A stretch of DNA of 21,443 nucleotides, from NCBI GenBank assembly GCA_016935885.1, contig JAFGQA010000458.1, forward strand, positions 1 to 21,443, written 5' to 3'. Positions 7,714 to 16,166 of the stretch are shown here, in pieces. Numbering within the stretch: position 1 is the first letter of the stretch; each line of letters begins with the position of its first letter. The notes under the pieces were generated by a model. That model had not been told where the DNA came from. It did not search any database and saw nothing but the letters and a program-made list of their open reading frames with translations. The DNA is from Phycisphaerae bacterium. GTDB taxonomy: Bacteria > Planctomycetota > Phycisphaerae > UBA1845 > UTPLA1. A program made the position numbers and the translations under genes.

Positions 7714-8517
7714 GTCCATCTGGTGGCAGGTGAAGCACAGCCGGGACCCTTCGATGGGTACAGCCAGGCGGGAACGACCTGCTGAGTACAGGTCGTGGCA
7801 GGAGACGCAACCCACCATACCTCCAGGCAACTGAATCTCCTCAGGCAAGAGGACCGCCGGACGAAGCGAGACATCGTGGCCCCTCGCCGACGGCGACGGA
7901 TAGCAGACTCCGACGGGATGATTACGGAGTCTGTCTCCCAGGGAACCCACCCCTCGGTCCCATTGGGTCCTGTACTTGGCTTCGGATGCATTGACGCCGT
8001 CGTGACACGCCAGGCAACGTAGCGAGCCTTCGTCCAACGACCTACCCGAACGATCGGACCGGCCTCGGTTGGATCCAACGTGCGCCACCTGAACGGCTAT
8101 CCAGTGAGCCGATGCCGCAGTGCGGTAGTCTGCCTCAGCGTGGCACTTGGCACAGAAGTCAATCGAGGCCCCCGTCTCCCTGTCGAAATCCCGCAGGAAA
8201 GCGTTGGTTCCTCCGGACGAGGACGGCAACTCGTAATGGCAAGTACGACAGGTAATCAAGCCGCTGCTGTCCAAGGGCCAGCCTTCGGGAATCCGGATTC
8301 CAGAAGACGGGGCGACGCCCACCGGATGGTTGGCGACACCGGGACCCTGTTGAAGCATGTCGGACGCGCCACGGTGTCGGCCGGGCCGGCTGGCCATCGA
8401 TACCATCGGAACACCGGCGACCACAAGGACGCCGATCACGGCCCAGATCGAGAAGTGAGTAGTGAAATCCCTGCCAATTGCCACTGGTCTGCCCCCCAAC
8501 AGATACGACCAACGCAC
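7711..8517 (-). CDS. Membrane-anchored five-heme c-type cytochrome
   Basis: The 268-residue product has a short basic N-terminus, one hydrophobic segment (about residues 22-42, a signal anchor or signal peptide) and five CxxCH heme-attachment motifs at C90, C122, C168, C237 and C261, the last only three residues from the C-terminus. Two N-H-P-V-G-V segments (63-68, 199-204) recall the H-P-V-G motif of the large cytochrome next door (480-483) and of multiheme 'doubled CXXCH' proteins. It should carry electrons at the outer face of the cytoplasmic membrane. The frame opens at a GTG (8517); another GTG ten codons later is possible, and neither has a strong ribosome binding site. It is transcribed away from the large cytochrome gene. 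The stop codon is shared with a family A element. Confidence 0.85.
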   Translation of the reverse strand: MRWSYLLGGRPVAIGRDFTTHFSIWAVIGVLVVAGVPMVSMASRPGRHRGASDMLQQGPGVANHPVGVAPSSGIRIPEGWPLDSSGLITCRTCHYELPSSSGGTNAFLRDFDRETGASIDFCAKCHAEADYRTAASAHWIAVQVAHVGSNRGRSDRSGRSLDEGSLRCLACHDGVNASEAKYRTQWDRGVGSLGDRLRNHPVGVCYPSPSARGHDVSLRPAVLLPEEIQLPGGMVGCVSCHDLYSAGRSRLAVPIEGSRLCFTCHQMD

Positions 8518-9021
8518 ATGAACTTGGACGAGTTGTCTTGGAAGCCCGACTCAGCCTCCCCGGGCCGATATGCGAGTTCACGCCTTGTGAATAAGACGAT
8601 CGGGACCGTTGATAACCCGATGCTGTATTTGAAATGTACGATACGATTCCCCATGGCGGGATCGTCAAGGAACACTGCTCGAGAACAGTGGCACACAGAC
8701 GCGTCGACTCAGGGCTGACAGACCACCGGCGACTTTTTTTCGGCCGTTCTCGGATTTGGGAATCCCTTCTTCTGCGTCTCCCTAGAACGAGAATCAACCT
8801 TCTCGGGCGTAGCCGCCATTCACGCCGGCTCGCCGCCGCTAAGTTGCACGCTGTACGACAGTTAGTTGCACTGCGGCAAGCGCTCTTCGGGAAGTGCGGC
8901 AGGCTCCGGATAACGGCATGTGGGTTGCGGGCTTAATAGACGGGAAAGGTCTGCGCCTCCGGGTCCTCGGCAGACGGGCGTCAGAAAGCGCGTATGAGAA
9001 GTCACAAAGTCCTCAGAAGCG
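8518..9021. other. Divergent intergenic region between the two cytochrome genes
   Basis: This region must hold the promoters of both cytochrome genes, but I see no convincing consensus pair. It contains two direct AGTTGCAC octamers at 8842-8849 and 8864-8871, spaced 22 bp (about two helical turns), and a loose hairpin with CGAGAA and TTCTCG arms near 8793-8810 resembling the hairpin core of family A. Open frames here have no coding character. Confidence 0.4.
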
Positions 9022-9097
9022 GGTGCCACGGGCGGCTTGTCCGCCCGTGTTCGTCCCCTCCGGAGGGCCGCGCCGGCAGCAAGCTGCCAGTGGCACC
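9022..9097 (-). repeat. REP-like double-hairpin element, related to family C
   Basis: A 76-bp unit has perfect eight-base inverted ends, GGTGCCAC and GTGGCACC. One hairpin is perfect (CACGGGCGG at 9027-9035, CCGCCCGTG at 9041-9049); the other keeps its right arm CTGCCAGTG (9084-9092) with a drifted left arm. Read in reverse it has the same hairpin order as family C, but the spacer differs and the outer TCCGTGA ends are missing. It lies upstream of the large cytochrome gene. Confidence 0.65.
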
Positions 9098-9223
9098 GCG
9101 TATTCATACACGCACGCTCTGAACCGCGGCCTTTGGGTGTTGTACTTCGCGTAGAGTGGTCAGCTCATTGGTTGGAAACTCAGGCGCTCGCCAGAACCGC
9201 CAGAACTGTGTGGAGGAGAAGTC

Positions 9224-12200
9224 GTGAACATGGTCGCCGTATTCCTCCTGGGGCTGATTCCGATCTCCCAGCTTGACCCACTTACGCACGTGGGAACGTT
9301 GGCCGACGGGCTGCGGAGTCCCGTTCGCATCACGGTGGCGCCCGACGGCACGGTCCTGGTTTCGGATCCGTTCAGCGATCACATCGCCCGGTTTGACGCT
9401 TCCAACAGCCTGGTGGGCACGTACGCCGTCCCGGCCGGGCCCATCGGCGTGGCCGCGCATCCGGACGGGCGCTACTTCGTTTCGCTTCGGGACGAGGCCA
9501 AGGTGGCGATCTTTGACAGCGGGTTCATCCTGACGGGCTATCTGGGCGAAGACGACCCGCTGGTCACGTTCGTTAGACCGACTGACATCGACACCGCCAC
9601 CGACACGGGCCGCATCTATGTGGTTGATGCCGAAGGCGATCAATTGTACGGCTTCGAGAGCGACGGGAGCCTGGCCTTGACCGTAGGCCTGCGGGGGATC
9701 ATGTCCGGTCAATTCAGATACCCCAGCGCGGTTTGCGTGGACGAGTTCAGTGGCCACCTGCTCGTCGCCGACCATGACAACTTTCGGGTCCAGGCATTCA
9801 ACACGGTCGGCGTGTTCCAGTTTCATTTCGGCGACCGCTTGAAGTCGGTCGGCTACGACGTGGAAGGCTGGCTGCCGCGGACGCAGGGCTTGGCCGCGGA
9901 CGCCGAGGGCCGCATCTATGTGGCCGACGCCCTGATGGGCACCGTGCGGGTGTTTGACGCCCAAGGCACGGAGTTGGGCAAGGTCGTCGAATATGGCTTC
10001 GATCCCGACGACCTGCGGGTTCCGTGCGACCTGGCCCTCAGCAACGACGGCTCGCGACTCTATGTGGTCAGCACCAATGCCTCCAGCGTGGAGATCTACG
10101 AGACGCCACCGTGGGGTCTCATTGGGCCGGCCCACCGAGGCGATGCTTTGCCCCTGCCACGGGGTGGTGGCGGCGGCGAAGATACCCGCTCCGGAGACCG
10201 CTCGAACTACGAAGGCCCGCACATGCTCGCCGAGTCGGTCATCTGCGGGCGGTGCCACGGAATCACCGGGCAACCCGGCAGTCACCCGGGGACCGTCGAG
10301 GGGCAGGGCGTTTTGTGCATGTCGTGCCACAGTGCCGGCGGTCAGGCACTCATGGTCCCGGTACACGAATCGGATGTGGCGGACCCCTACGGTACCAACC
10401 CGGGTGCCGTGGACGGCCGGGGCCGCTCGCACGCCTGGGGGGTGTCGGCGATCAACGCCGACGCGGACTCGGTCGGCCCGGCGGCCGGCGGCATGATGGG
10501 CTGGTTTCTCGATTCCGGGGGCAACATCAAGTGCTCGACCTGCCACAATCAGCACACCGACGATGCCGATTCCCCATACTTGCGTGTGAGCAACCACGGT
10601 GACGCGATGTGCAAGGAGTGCCACGCCGCGCGCAATGAAGGCCTCGGCGAACTGGGCACGCACCCGGTTGGCTTCGACTATCCCGGCGGCGAGGGCGAAT
10701 TCCCCGCGGACGGCGACCTGGCCCCGTTGCACATCAAGGACGACAACGTCGAGTGCACCACCTGCCACGCGCCGCACTTCGCCGATTCGGGCGGGGCCAA
10801 CGATGGCGAAGGCGACGGCATGTTGCTCCGTGGTGCCAACGACGAGAAGTTCTGCCAGACCTGTCACACGGAACACGCGATTCACTCGGTAGGCGGCCCG
10901 TGGCAGCCGACCTGCAAGGAATGTCACGATACCCACGACCCCGACAACGAAAACCTATCGCTGGTGGCGAGCTCGGTCTACAACAAAACGCTGGACGAGG
11001 ACAAGCCTGTCGTATTCACGGCACGAACGGGGCCGGACGGTTTCGGCGATGCCGGTCCGGTTGATGACGGGATTTGTCAGGTCTGCCACACGGCGACGAC
11101 GTATCACCTGTACGACGGCAGCGGCGCGGGGCACTACAACGGTCAGGATTGCACCGCGTGCCACACGCACGCCGATGGATTCATGCCCAGCGGCGGGGCG
11201 TGCGACGCCTGCCACGGTCAGCCGCCAGACAGCCAGCCGCCCATCGGGGATGTCTTCCCCAATCGGGCCGGCTCGCACGCGGCCCACATGAGCGCCACAC
11301 ACGGCCCCGGGATCAGCAGTTGCTTCGTTTGTCATGCAGCCCTTAGCGCCGGGACCCACCTGAACACGTTCGTCAGCTTCGCCTCCGGCGTGGACGCAAA
11401 CGGAAATGGCAACATTGACCTGGACGAGACCGATGTCTGCGATGCCTGCCACAGCCCGGACGGGGCGTTTGACGGCGTGAACGATGCCGCATTCGGCGCA
11501 AAGGCGAACTGGGCGGACGGCGTGTATAACGAGGGCGAGTTGATGCCCGGCAAGGCCGAGTGGTGCGCCGGATGCCATGACCTTGGCACCTCGACGATTC
11601 AGGGCGTGAGCGCTCCGCCGGTCGCGGGCGACAATGCGACCTGGGGCTTCTTCGCAAATGGCCACGGCCGCGGCGGTGGCCACGCGACCGGATGCACGAG
11701 TTGCCACGACGCGACATCCGCCCACTTTGACGGCTTGGCCAGGACATACTCGTTCGACTCAGCGTACTACGGCCCCGGCCAATCCGGCGTGGCCTATGCT
11801 GCGGGCTACCGGTTGCGGGACGTCGGCGGCGAGGTGCCGCTGATGATCCCGGCCAACTACAACATCACGTTCGGCTACGATGCCAGCCTGATGAAGGCTA
11901 CCGCGTTCCGGTTGTGCTTCAAGTGTCACCTTGCGGACAAGGTGCTGGATGATACGCCCGGAGACGGCATCGACAGCGGCTTTAAAGCAAGCCTGCCGAA
12001 TCCGCCCCGAGACTACTCGTATGCTTGGGGCAGCGGGGCGGACGTCAACGAGCACGTCGCCCACATCTTGAACTACATCGGTCCCTTCGCGGATTCCGAC
12101 TGGGATGCGGGCACGAACGGTCCGGGTGGCGCAGACGGTCGAGATTCGTTGACCGCCTGTTCGAGTTGTCACAACGTCCACGGGGCGGTGGGGATCGAGG

Positions 12201-13654
12201 GTTCGACCAACGAAGCCATGATTCGGGACGGCGCGCTCGCCGGCCGGCCCAATGGCTACGGCTTCAGCTACGTGATTGAGGATGTGGGAAGCGGAGGCTA
12301 TCCGATGGTGACCTCCACCGGCGCCACGCGGTCCAACAGCGTGGGCTCAGTCTTCCGATACAACACGGCCAACATGTGCGGCGGCATGATGTGTCATGGC
12401 GATCCCGATTCTCCGCCCGGCAGCAGCTACGATGCAACTGGTAGTAACTGGGGCACCTATCTGGAATACTACCGCCCACCGATTCCCGGTGGTTGTTTCC
12501 TCTGCCACGACTCCCATGTGGACAACGGCGACGGTGTGCCGGCGAGTGGGCGACGAGCGGTGTTCGGCGAGTTCCCCGTCGGCGACGCCCACGCGCACTA
12601 CGGCACCGAACTCGACAGGACTTCCTGCTTGGTCTGCCACAGCATGGGCACGCACATGGACGGCTACGTGGAGTTGGCCGACCCCGACGATGGGAGCCTC
12701 TATCGCTTCCAGAAGCCGGAGGACCTCTCCTCCGATCCAGATGTGTCGGACTTCTGCGCCGGTTGTCATGACGCCGATGGCGCCACGCGGTTGGCGGATC
12801 CCCTCGCTCCCTTCGGCAGCAGCAACGCCGCGCCGGACGTCGCAAGCAAGTTCACGGGCACGATTCAGTGGTACGAGGAGTACGGCGACGCGTGCTTCTC
12901 GGGACCCTACGGCACTCAGCGGGCGGTCAATAGTCACCATGATATCAGCGACACCGACCAGGCCTTTAGCGGCGCCAAAATCGAATGTCTGCACTGTCAC
13001 GGCGCGCATACTTCGGCTGCATCACAGTCGATCAACAACCCGTTCGATACCCTGACACCTTGGACCGGCGACGCCAACTCCTTCTGCTTGGCGTGCCACA
13101 ACGGGGGCAACGGCCCAACCGATCCGAGTTTTCCGCTTGGCGTCATCGGCCCCTCCATCGCGCTTCGCGGGATCGATTCCTGTGACTACCAGGGAGACAT
13201 GTGGTATGTCTCTTATGATTGGACACATTCCGCGCACGGGCTGGATTCAAAGCGGGGGTGGTTGGGCTACTCGGGCGCGCCGGATGCAGTCGTGGACTGC
13301 ATCGTGTGCCACAATCCGCACGGCTCCTATACGCCTGCGAACACAGTCGGCAACCCGTATATGATTCAGGATTACGTCGACGGAACGGCGTTTGTGGATG
13401 ACGGATCGCGCAGTGGTGGGTTTAACGGTCCCCCCTTCGAGACGCACGGCATTGCTCGTGAGGTCATCGTCACCGTTGGGGAAGATGTGGAGTGGGGAGA
13501 CGAACAGGGACTTTGCGCGGTTTGCCATGCGTCCTGGCTTCCTGCGATGTGGGCTCACGACATGTGTACTGCCTGCCAGAACTGCCACGCGCACGGAGAC
13601 AACTGGGGCGAGTACGATTGGTGTGACGGCGATGATGACACGCCGTGTCCATGA
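9224..13654 (+). CDS. Giant exported multiheme cytochrome c with N-terminal NHL-type beta-propeller
   Basis: The 1476-residue protein starts with a short hydrophobic segment (residues 3-15, probable signal peptide with a weak n-region). About six NHL-like blades follow (20-295), each with a D-G-x-hydrophobic-x-V-x-D type core. From 341 on come 24 CxxCH motifs plus one C-x4-CH (C1052), giving up to 25 c-type hemes; the first is C341 and the last C1451. H-P-V-G at 480-483 is shared with the five-heme cytochrome. Such proteins move electrons outside the cytoplasm, and the propeller may bind a partner or carbohydrate; both roles are inferred. The GTG at 9224 has GGAGGAG five bases upstream; the ATG at 9230 is an alternative. 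The C-terminus ends in an acidic stretch just after a CxxCxxCH cluster. No porin-like or maturation gene is nearby. Confidence 0.9.
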   Translation: MNMVAVFLLGLIPISQLDPLTHVGTLADGLRSPVRITVAPDGTVLVSDPFSDHIARFDASNSLVGTYAVPAGPIGVAAHPDGRYFVSLRDEAKVAIFDSGFILTGYLGEDDPLVTFVRPTDIDTATDTGRIYVVDAEGDQLYGFESDGSLALTVGLRGIMSGQFRYPSAVCVDEFSGHLLVADHDNFRVQAFNTVGVFQFHFGDRLKSVGYDVEGWLPRTQGLAADAEGRIYVADALMGTVRVFDAQGTELGKVVEYGFDPDDLRVPCDLALSNDGSRLYVVSTNASSVEIYETPPWGLIGPAHRGDALPLPRGGGGGEDTRSGDRSNYEGPHMLAESVICGRCHGITGQPGSHPGTVEGQGVLCMSCHSAGGQALMVPVHESDVADPYGTNPGAVDGRGRSHAWGVSAINADADSVGPAAGGMMGWFLDSGGNIKCSTCHNQHTDDADSPYLRVSNHGDAMCKECHAARNEGLGELGTHPVGFDYPGGEGEFPADGDLAPLHIKDDNVECTTCHAPHFADSGGANDGEGDGMLLRGANDEKFCQTCHTEHAIHSVGGPWQPTCKECHDTHDPDNENLSLVASSVYNKTLDEDKPVVFTARTGPDGFGDAGPVDDGICQVCHTATTYHLYDGSGAGHYNGQDCTACHTHADGFMPSGGACDACHGQPPDSQPPIGDVFPNRAGSHAAHMSATHGPGISSCFVCHAALSAGTHLNTFVSFASGVDANGNGNIDLDETDVCDACHSPDGAFDGVNDAAFGAKANWADGVYNEGELMPGKAEWCAGCHDLGTSTIQGVSAPPVAGDNATWGFFANGHGRGGGHATGCTSCHDATSAHFDGLARTYSFDSAYYGPGQSGVAYAAGYRLRDVGGEVPLMIPANYNITFGYDASLMKATAFRLCFKCHLADKVLDDTPGDGIDSGFKASLPNPPRDYSYAWGSGADVNEHVAHILNYIGPFADSDWDAGTNGPGGADGRDSLTACSSCHNVHGAVGIEGSTNEAMIRDGALAGRPNGYGFSYVIEDVGSGGYPMVTSTGATRSNSVGSVFRYNTANMCGGMMCHGDPDSPPGSSYDATGSNWGTYLEYYRPPIPGGCFLCHDSHVDNGDGVPASGRRAVFGEFPVGDAHAHYGTELDRTSCLVCHSMGTHMDGYVELADPDDGSLYRFQKPEDLSSDPDVSDFCAGCHDADGATRLADPLAPFGSSNAAPDVASKFTGTIQWYEEYGDACFSGPYGTQRAVNSHHDISDTDQAFSGAKIECLHCHGAHTSAASQSINNPFDTLTPWTGDANSFCLACHNGGNGPTDPSFPLGVIGPSIALRGIDSCDYQGDMWYVSYDWTHSAHGLDSKRGWLGYSGAPDAVVDCIVCHNPHGSYTPANTVGNPYMIQDYVDGTAFVDDGSRSGGFNGPPFETHGIAREVIVTVGEDVEWGDEQGLCAVCHASWLPAMWAHDMCTACQNCHAHGDNWGEYDWCDGDDDTPCP

Positions 13655-13767
13655 ATGACTCCCGTGTCGTTTCACACCGCAAAGAGCGCAGAGTGTTGTT
13701 TGAGGGTGCCGGGAGCTGGTTGACGTGTGCTCAACGCACGGTCGCCATTGTGTGAGGAGGTGCGAAG

Positions 13768-15063
13768 ATGCCCTCAAATCACGTTTTCTCCACGCTTGTT
13801 CTGGTGAGTTGCTTACTCATGCCGGCTGGAATCGCCCGCAGTCAGACCACTTGGTATGTGGATGACGACGCGCCCAATGACCCGGGGCCTGGCGATCCGA
13901 CGGTCAGCGATCCGGACGAAGACGGATCGGCCGATCATCCATTCGATGCGATCCAGGAAGGGATCGACGCGGCGTGGCCCGGCCACGAGGTGGTCGCGCT
14001 CGATGGTACCTATACCGGCTTGGGCAACCGGGATCTCGACTTCGATGGCAAGGCGATCACCGTTCGGTCTCAAAGTGATAACCCCGACGACTGCGTCATC
14101 GACTGTGAGGCCAGTAGCTCGGATCCACACAAGGGGTTCTACTTTCAGAGCCATGAACATGCGTCCTCAGTGTTGCGAGGCCTGACGATCACCGGCGCAT
14201 GGGGCGGCTTTGGCGGCGCCATCTCTTGTGACGCGTGGAGCAGCCCGACCATCACGAACTGCACGTTTCGGGATAACGCTGCAGAGTGGGGCGCGGCCAT
14301 CGAATGCAACGACAGCTCCAACCCGACGATCTCCCACTGCACGATGACGGGCAATATCGCAGACTACGGTGGTGCTATCGACTGCTACGAAAGCAACCCG
14401 GTGATCACCAATTGCGAGATGACGGGGAACATGGCAAGCTATGGAGGAGGTCTTTGCTGCTGGTATGATAGCCGCCCGGCGGTCGAAAACTGCACGATCG
14501 CGGGAAACAACGCGTGGGGCGGCGTCTACGTCTACTGTGATCCTGGCTATGGCCCACAGATCGTCAACTCCATTCTTTGGGGTAACATATCCTATGAGAT
14601 CTACGTTTATGATGGTGACCCTGTCGTGACCTACAGCGACGTCCAATCCGGCTGGCTTGGCACGGGGAACATCAACGAAGACCCGCTCTTCGTGAGCGGG
14701 CAGATAGGTTCCCACTACCTGAGCCAGACGGCAGCCGGGCAAGCCGGGCAGAGCCCGTGCGTGGACGCTGGGAGCAACACGGCGGCGAATCTGGGCCTTG
14801 ACGCGCTGACGACCCGGACGGATCAGGTGACCGACAGCGGCACCGTGGATATGGGATACCACTATCCCCTCGCGGACGCAGAGCCAGTGCCGGGCGACTG
14901 CGACGGCAACGGTGACGTGGATTTCGATGACTTAGACGGCTTCATTGCCGCCTTGCTGGGGGACATTGGTCAATGCCCTGAAGGGAGGGCCGATATGAAC
15001 GGCGATGATGCTGTAAACGGTCTCGACGTTCAGGGGTTTGTAATCGCTTTGTTGGAGCCATAA
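13768..15063 (+). CDS. Secreted parallel beta-helix protein with dockerin-like C-terminus
   Basis: The 431-residue product begins with a clear signal peptide (cleavage near residue 25). Residues 130-290 consist of imperfect repeats of about 22-24 residues with the rhythm P-x-I-x-N-C-x-x-x-x-N-x-A-x-x-G-G-A-I, the hallmark of right-handed parallel beta-helices of the pectate-lyase/polymorphic outer-membrane type. Two calcium-loop-like segments close the protein: D-C-D-G-N-G-D-V-D (about 377-385) followed by a hydrophobic helix, and D-M-N-G-D-D-A-V-N (409-417) followed by another, resembling a type I dockerin pair. No catalytic residues can be assigned. GAGGAGGTG precedes the ATG by five bases, so the start is firm. 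It follows the giant cytochrome by 113 bp and may be co-transcribed. It is probably surface-attached or extracellular. Confidence 0.85.
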   Translation: MPSNHVFSTLVLVSCLLMPAGIARSQTTWYVDDDAPNDPGPGDPTVSDPDEDGSADHPFDAIQEGIDAAWPGHEVVALDGTYTGLGNRDLDFDGKAITVRSQSDNPDDCVIDCEASSSDPHKGFYFQSHEHASSVLRGLTITGAWGGFGGAISCDAWSSPTITNCTFRDNAAEWGAAIECNDSSNPTISHCTMTGNIADYGGAIDCYESNPVITNCEMTGNMASYGGGLCCWYDSRPAVENCTIAGNNAWGGVYVYCDPGYGPQIVNSILWGNISYEIYVYDGDPVVTYSDVQSGWLGTGNINEDPLFVSGQIGSHYLSQTAAGQAGQSPCVDAGSNTAANLGLDALTTRTDQVTDSGTVDMGYHYPLADAEPVPGDCDGNGDVDFDDLDGFIAALLGDIGQCPEGRADMNGDDAVNGLDVQGFVIALLEP

Positions 15064-15081
15064 GGGTCACGCCCGTCGATT

Positions 15082-15105
15082 CATCTTGAACACCAGTTCG
15101 AGATG
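15082..15105 (+). terminator. Candidate hairpin terminator after the beta-helix gene
   Basis: The arms CATCTTGAAC (15082-15091) and GTTCGAGATG (15096-15105) pair over 10 bp with one G-U wobble and a 4-nt loop, 18 bases after the stop codon. No T-tract follows, so this could be a stabilising 3' hairpin or a factor-dependent site instead. Confidence 0.45.
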
Positions 15106-15233
15106 GGGGCCAGTAGCAGGCAGGTTGGGGGGCGAGAAGTTCACGGCGGCCCGGGCCGATCATCGGCCGACCGGCATTTGGGACGGTCGGAGGACGCCGT
15201 CAGCGGAGCAGGTTTGGAGCAGGAGACAAGACC

Positions 15234-16166
15234 ATGACGAAGGCGATTGACAAGGCCGGAGTTCTTGCGTTAGCGGCCCGTGGCGAAACTGTGGCACCGG
15301 CGTCTCGCCGGTGGTTTTCACGGTCAGGAACGGCGTTTCCGAACCGCTGTCTCCCCTTCTACCACGGGCTGTTGGCGGCGATGTTCGGCGGATGGCTGGC
15401 CTGCGCCCCGGCCGCCGAGGCCTCGGAGACCGTTTATCCGAGTAAGGACGGGGCGCTGGTCGACGGCGGCGTCTATGGCCCTTTCGACGGCATCGCCGAT
15501 AGCTGGGACTGGTCCTTCGATTGCTCGAGCTTTGAAGGCCCCGTCACGATGACGACGGAGACGCCGGAGAGCAGCATGGAACACCGCCTGGTGTGGGAGT
15601 ACGACCTCAGCGGTGTGAGCATCGAGCCGCCTGTTTCGGCCGTCCTCACGTTCACGATCCGTGGCGCGCCGATCCGGCCTTTCCCGGACGTGGACGCCTG
15701 CGTGTACTCGTACCCGGCAGACTTGGTCGAAAGCCCGGACGACTACTCGGCCGGGCCGGCCGTCCTCCAGGGCTGCGCAGCGGTGGTTCCTTACCAGCCA
15801 CCCACTGAATACACCGTCGATGTGAGCAGGGTGGTAGGCGAGGCCCTCCTCAGCGGCGAGGACAAGGTGGCCTTTCGGTTTCAGGTCGACCCCGATAGTC
15901 CCGATTCGTCACGCCAAGCCTTTATCGATGCCCTTGACTCGGATCAGACCACGAAGCCCTACCTCACCATCGCCGACGCCGGGGTCCTGGCCGACATGGA
16001 CTGCAACGGCGAATTGGATACGAACGACATCTCGTTGTTCGTTGAAGCACTTCTCGATCCCGAGTACTCCGGCTGCGATGCGGACCGGGGCGACATGAAC
16101 CAGGACAGGTCGGTTAACGGGCGCGACATTCAGCTATTCTGTAACGCCATGCTGTCGCAACGGTAG
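15234..16166 (+). CDS. Secreted DNRLRE-like protein with dockerin-like C-terminus and a repeat element in its signal region
   Basis: The 310-residue product starts at an ATG preceded by AGGAGAC. Residues 14-47 are translated from a family B element. Joining residues 1-13 directly to residue 48 gives a normal signal peptide: lysines 3 and 7, a hydrophobic core, then A-P-A-A-E-A before S-E. As it stands, the n-region is about 45 residues long but a hydrophobic stretch and the A-E-A site remain, so export may survive. Residues 67-248 form a beta-rich domain similar in layout to DNRLRE/CBM96-type modules (S-A-V-L-T-F-T-I early, K-P-Y-L-T-I at the end). Two dockerin-like loops follow: D-M-D-C-N-G-E-L-D (254-262) and D-M-N-Q-D-R-S-V-N (287-295). 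Same tail type as the preceding gene. The biochemical role is unknown. Confidence 0.8.
   Translation: MTKAIDKAGVLALAARGETVAPASRRWFSRSGTAFPNRCLPFYHGLLAAMFGGWLACAPAAEASETVYPSKDGALVDGGVYGPFDGIADSWDWSFDCSSFEGPVTMTTETPESSMEHRLVWEYDLSGVSIEPPVSAVLTFTIRGAPIRPFPDVDACVYSYPADLVESPDDYSAGPAVLQGCAAVVPYQPPTEYTVDVSRVVGEALLSGEDKVAFRFQVDPDSPDSSRQAFIDALDSDQTTKPYLTIADAGVLADMDCNGELDTNDISLFVEALLDPEYSGCDADRGDMNQDRSVNGRDIQLFCNAMLSQR
15271..15374 (+). mobile_element. Family B inverted-repeat element, copy 2, inside a coding sequence
   Basis: The 100-bp core (15273-15372) matches the reverse complement of 3-102 at about 90 positions without gaps. It is flanked by TA on the left and TG on the right, the latter a likely mutated TA. 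Core plus one duplicated dinucleotide is 102 bp, exactly 34 codons, so the host reading frame is kept. The internal hairpin is perfect (CACCGGCG at 15295-15302, CGCCGGTG at 15306-15313). Confidence 0.88.

Noticed and set aside
8634..8936. A 100-codon plus-strand open frame between the cytochrome genes
   Set aside because: Its composition is arginine-rich and motif-free, and no ribosome binding site precedes it.
9104..10936. A 610-codon open frame on the minus strand opposite the giant cytochrome
   Set aside because: It mirrors the plus-strand gene, has no ribosome binding site and no motif, and is expected in high-GC DNA opposite a long coding sequence.
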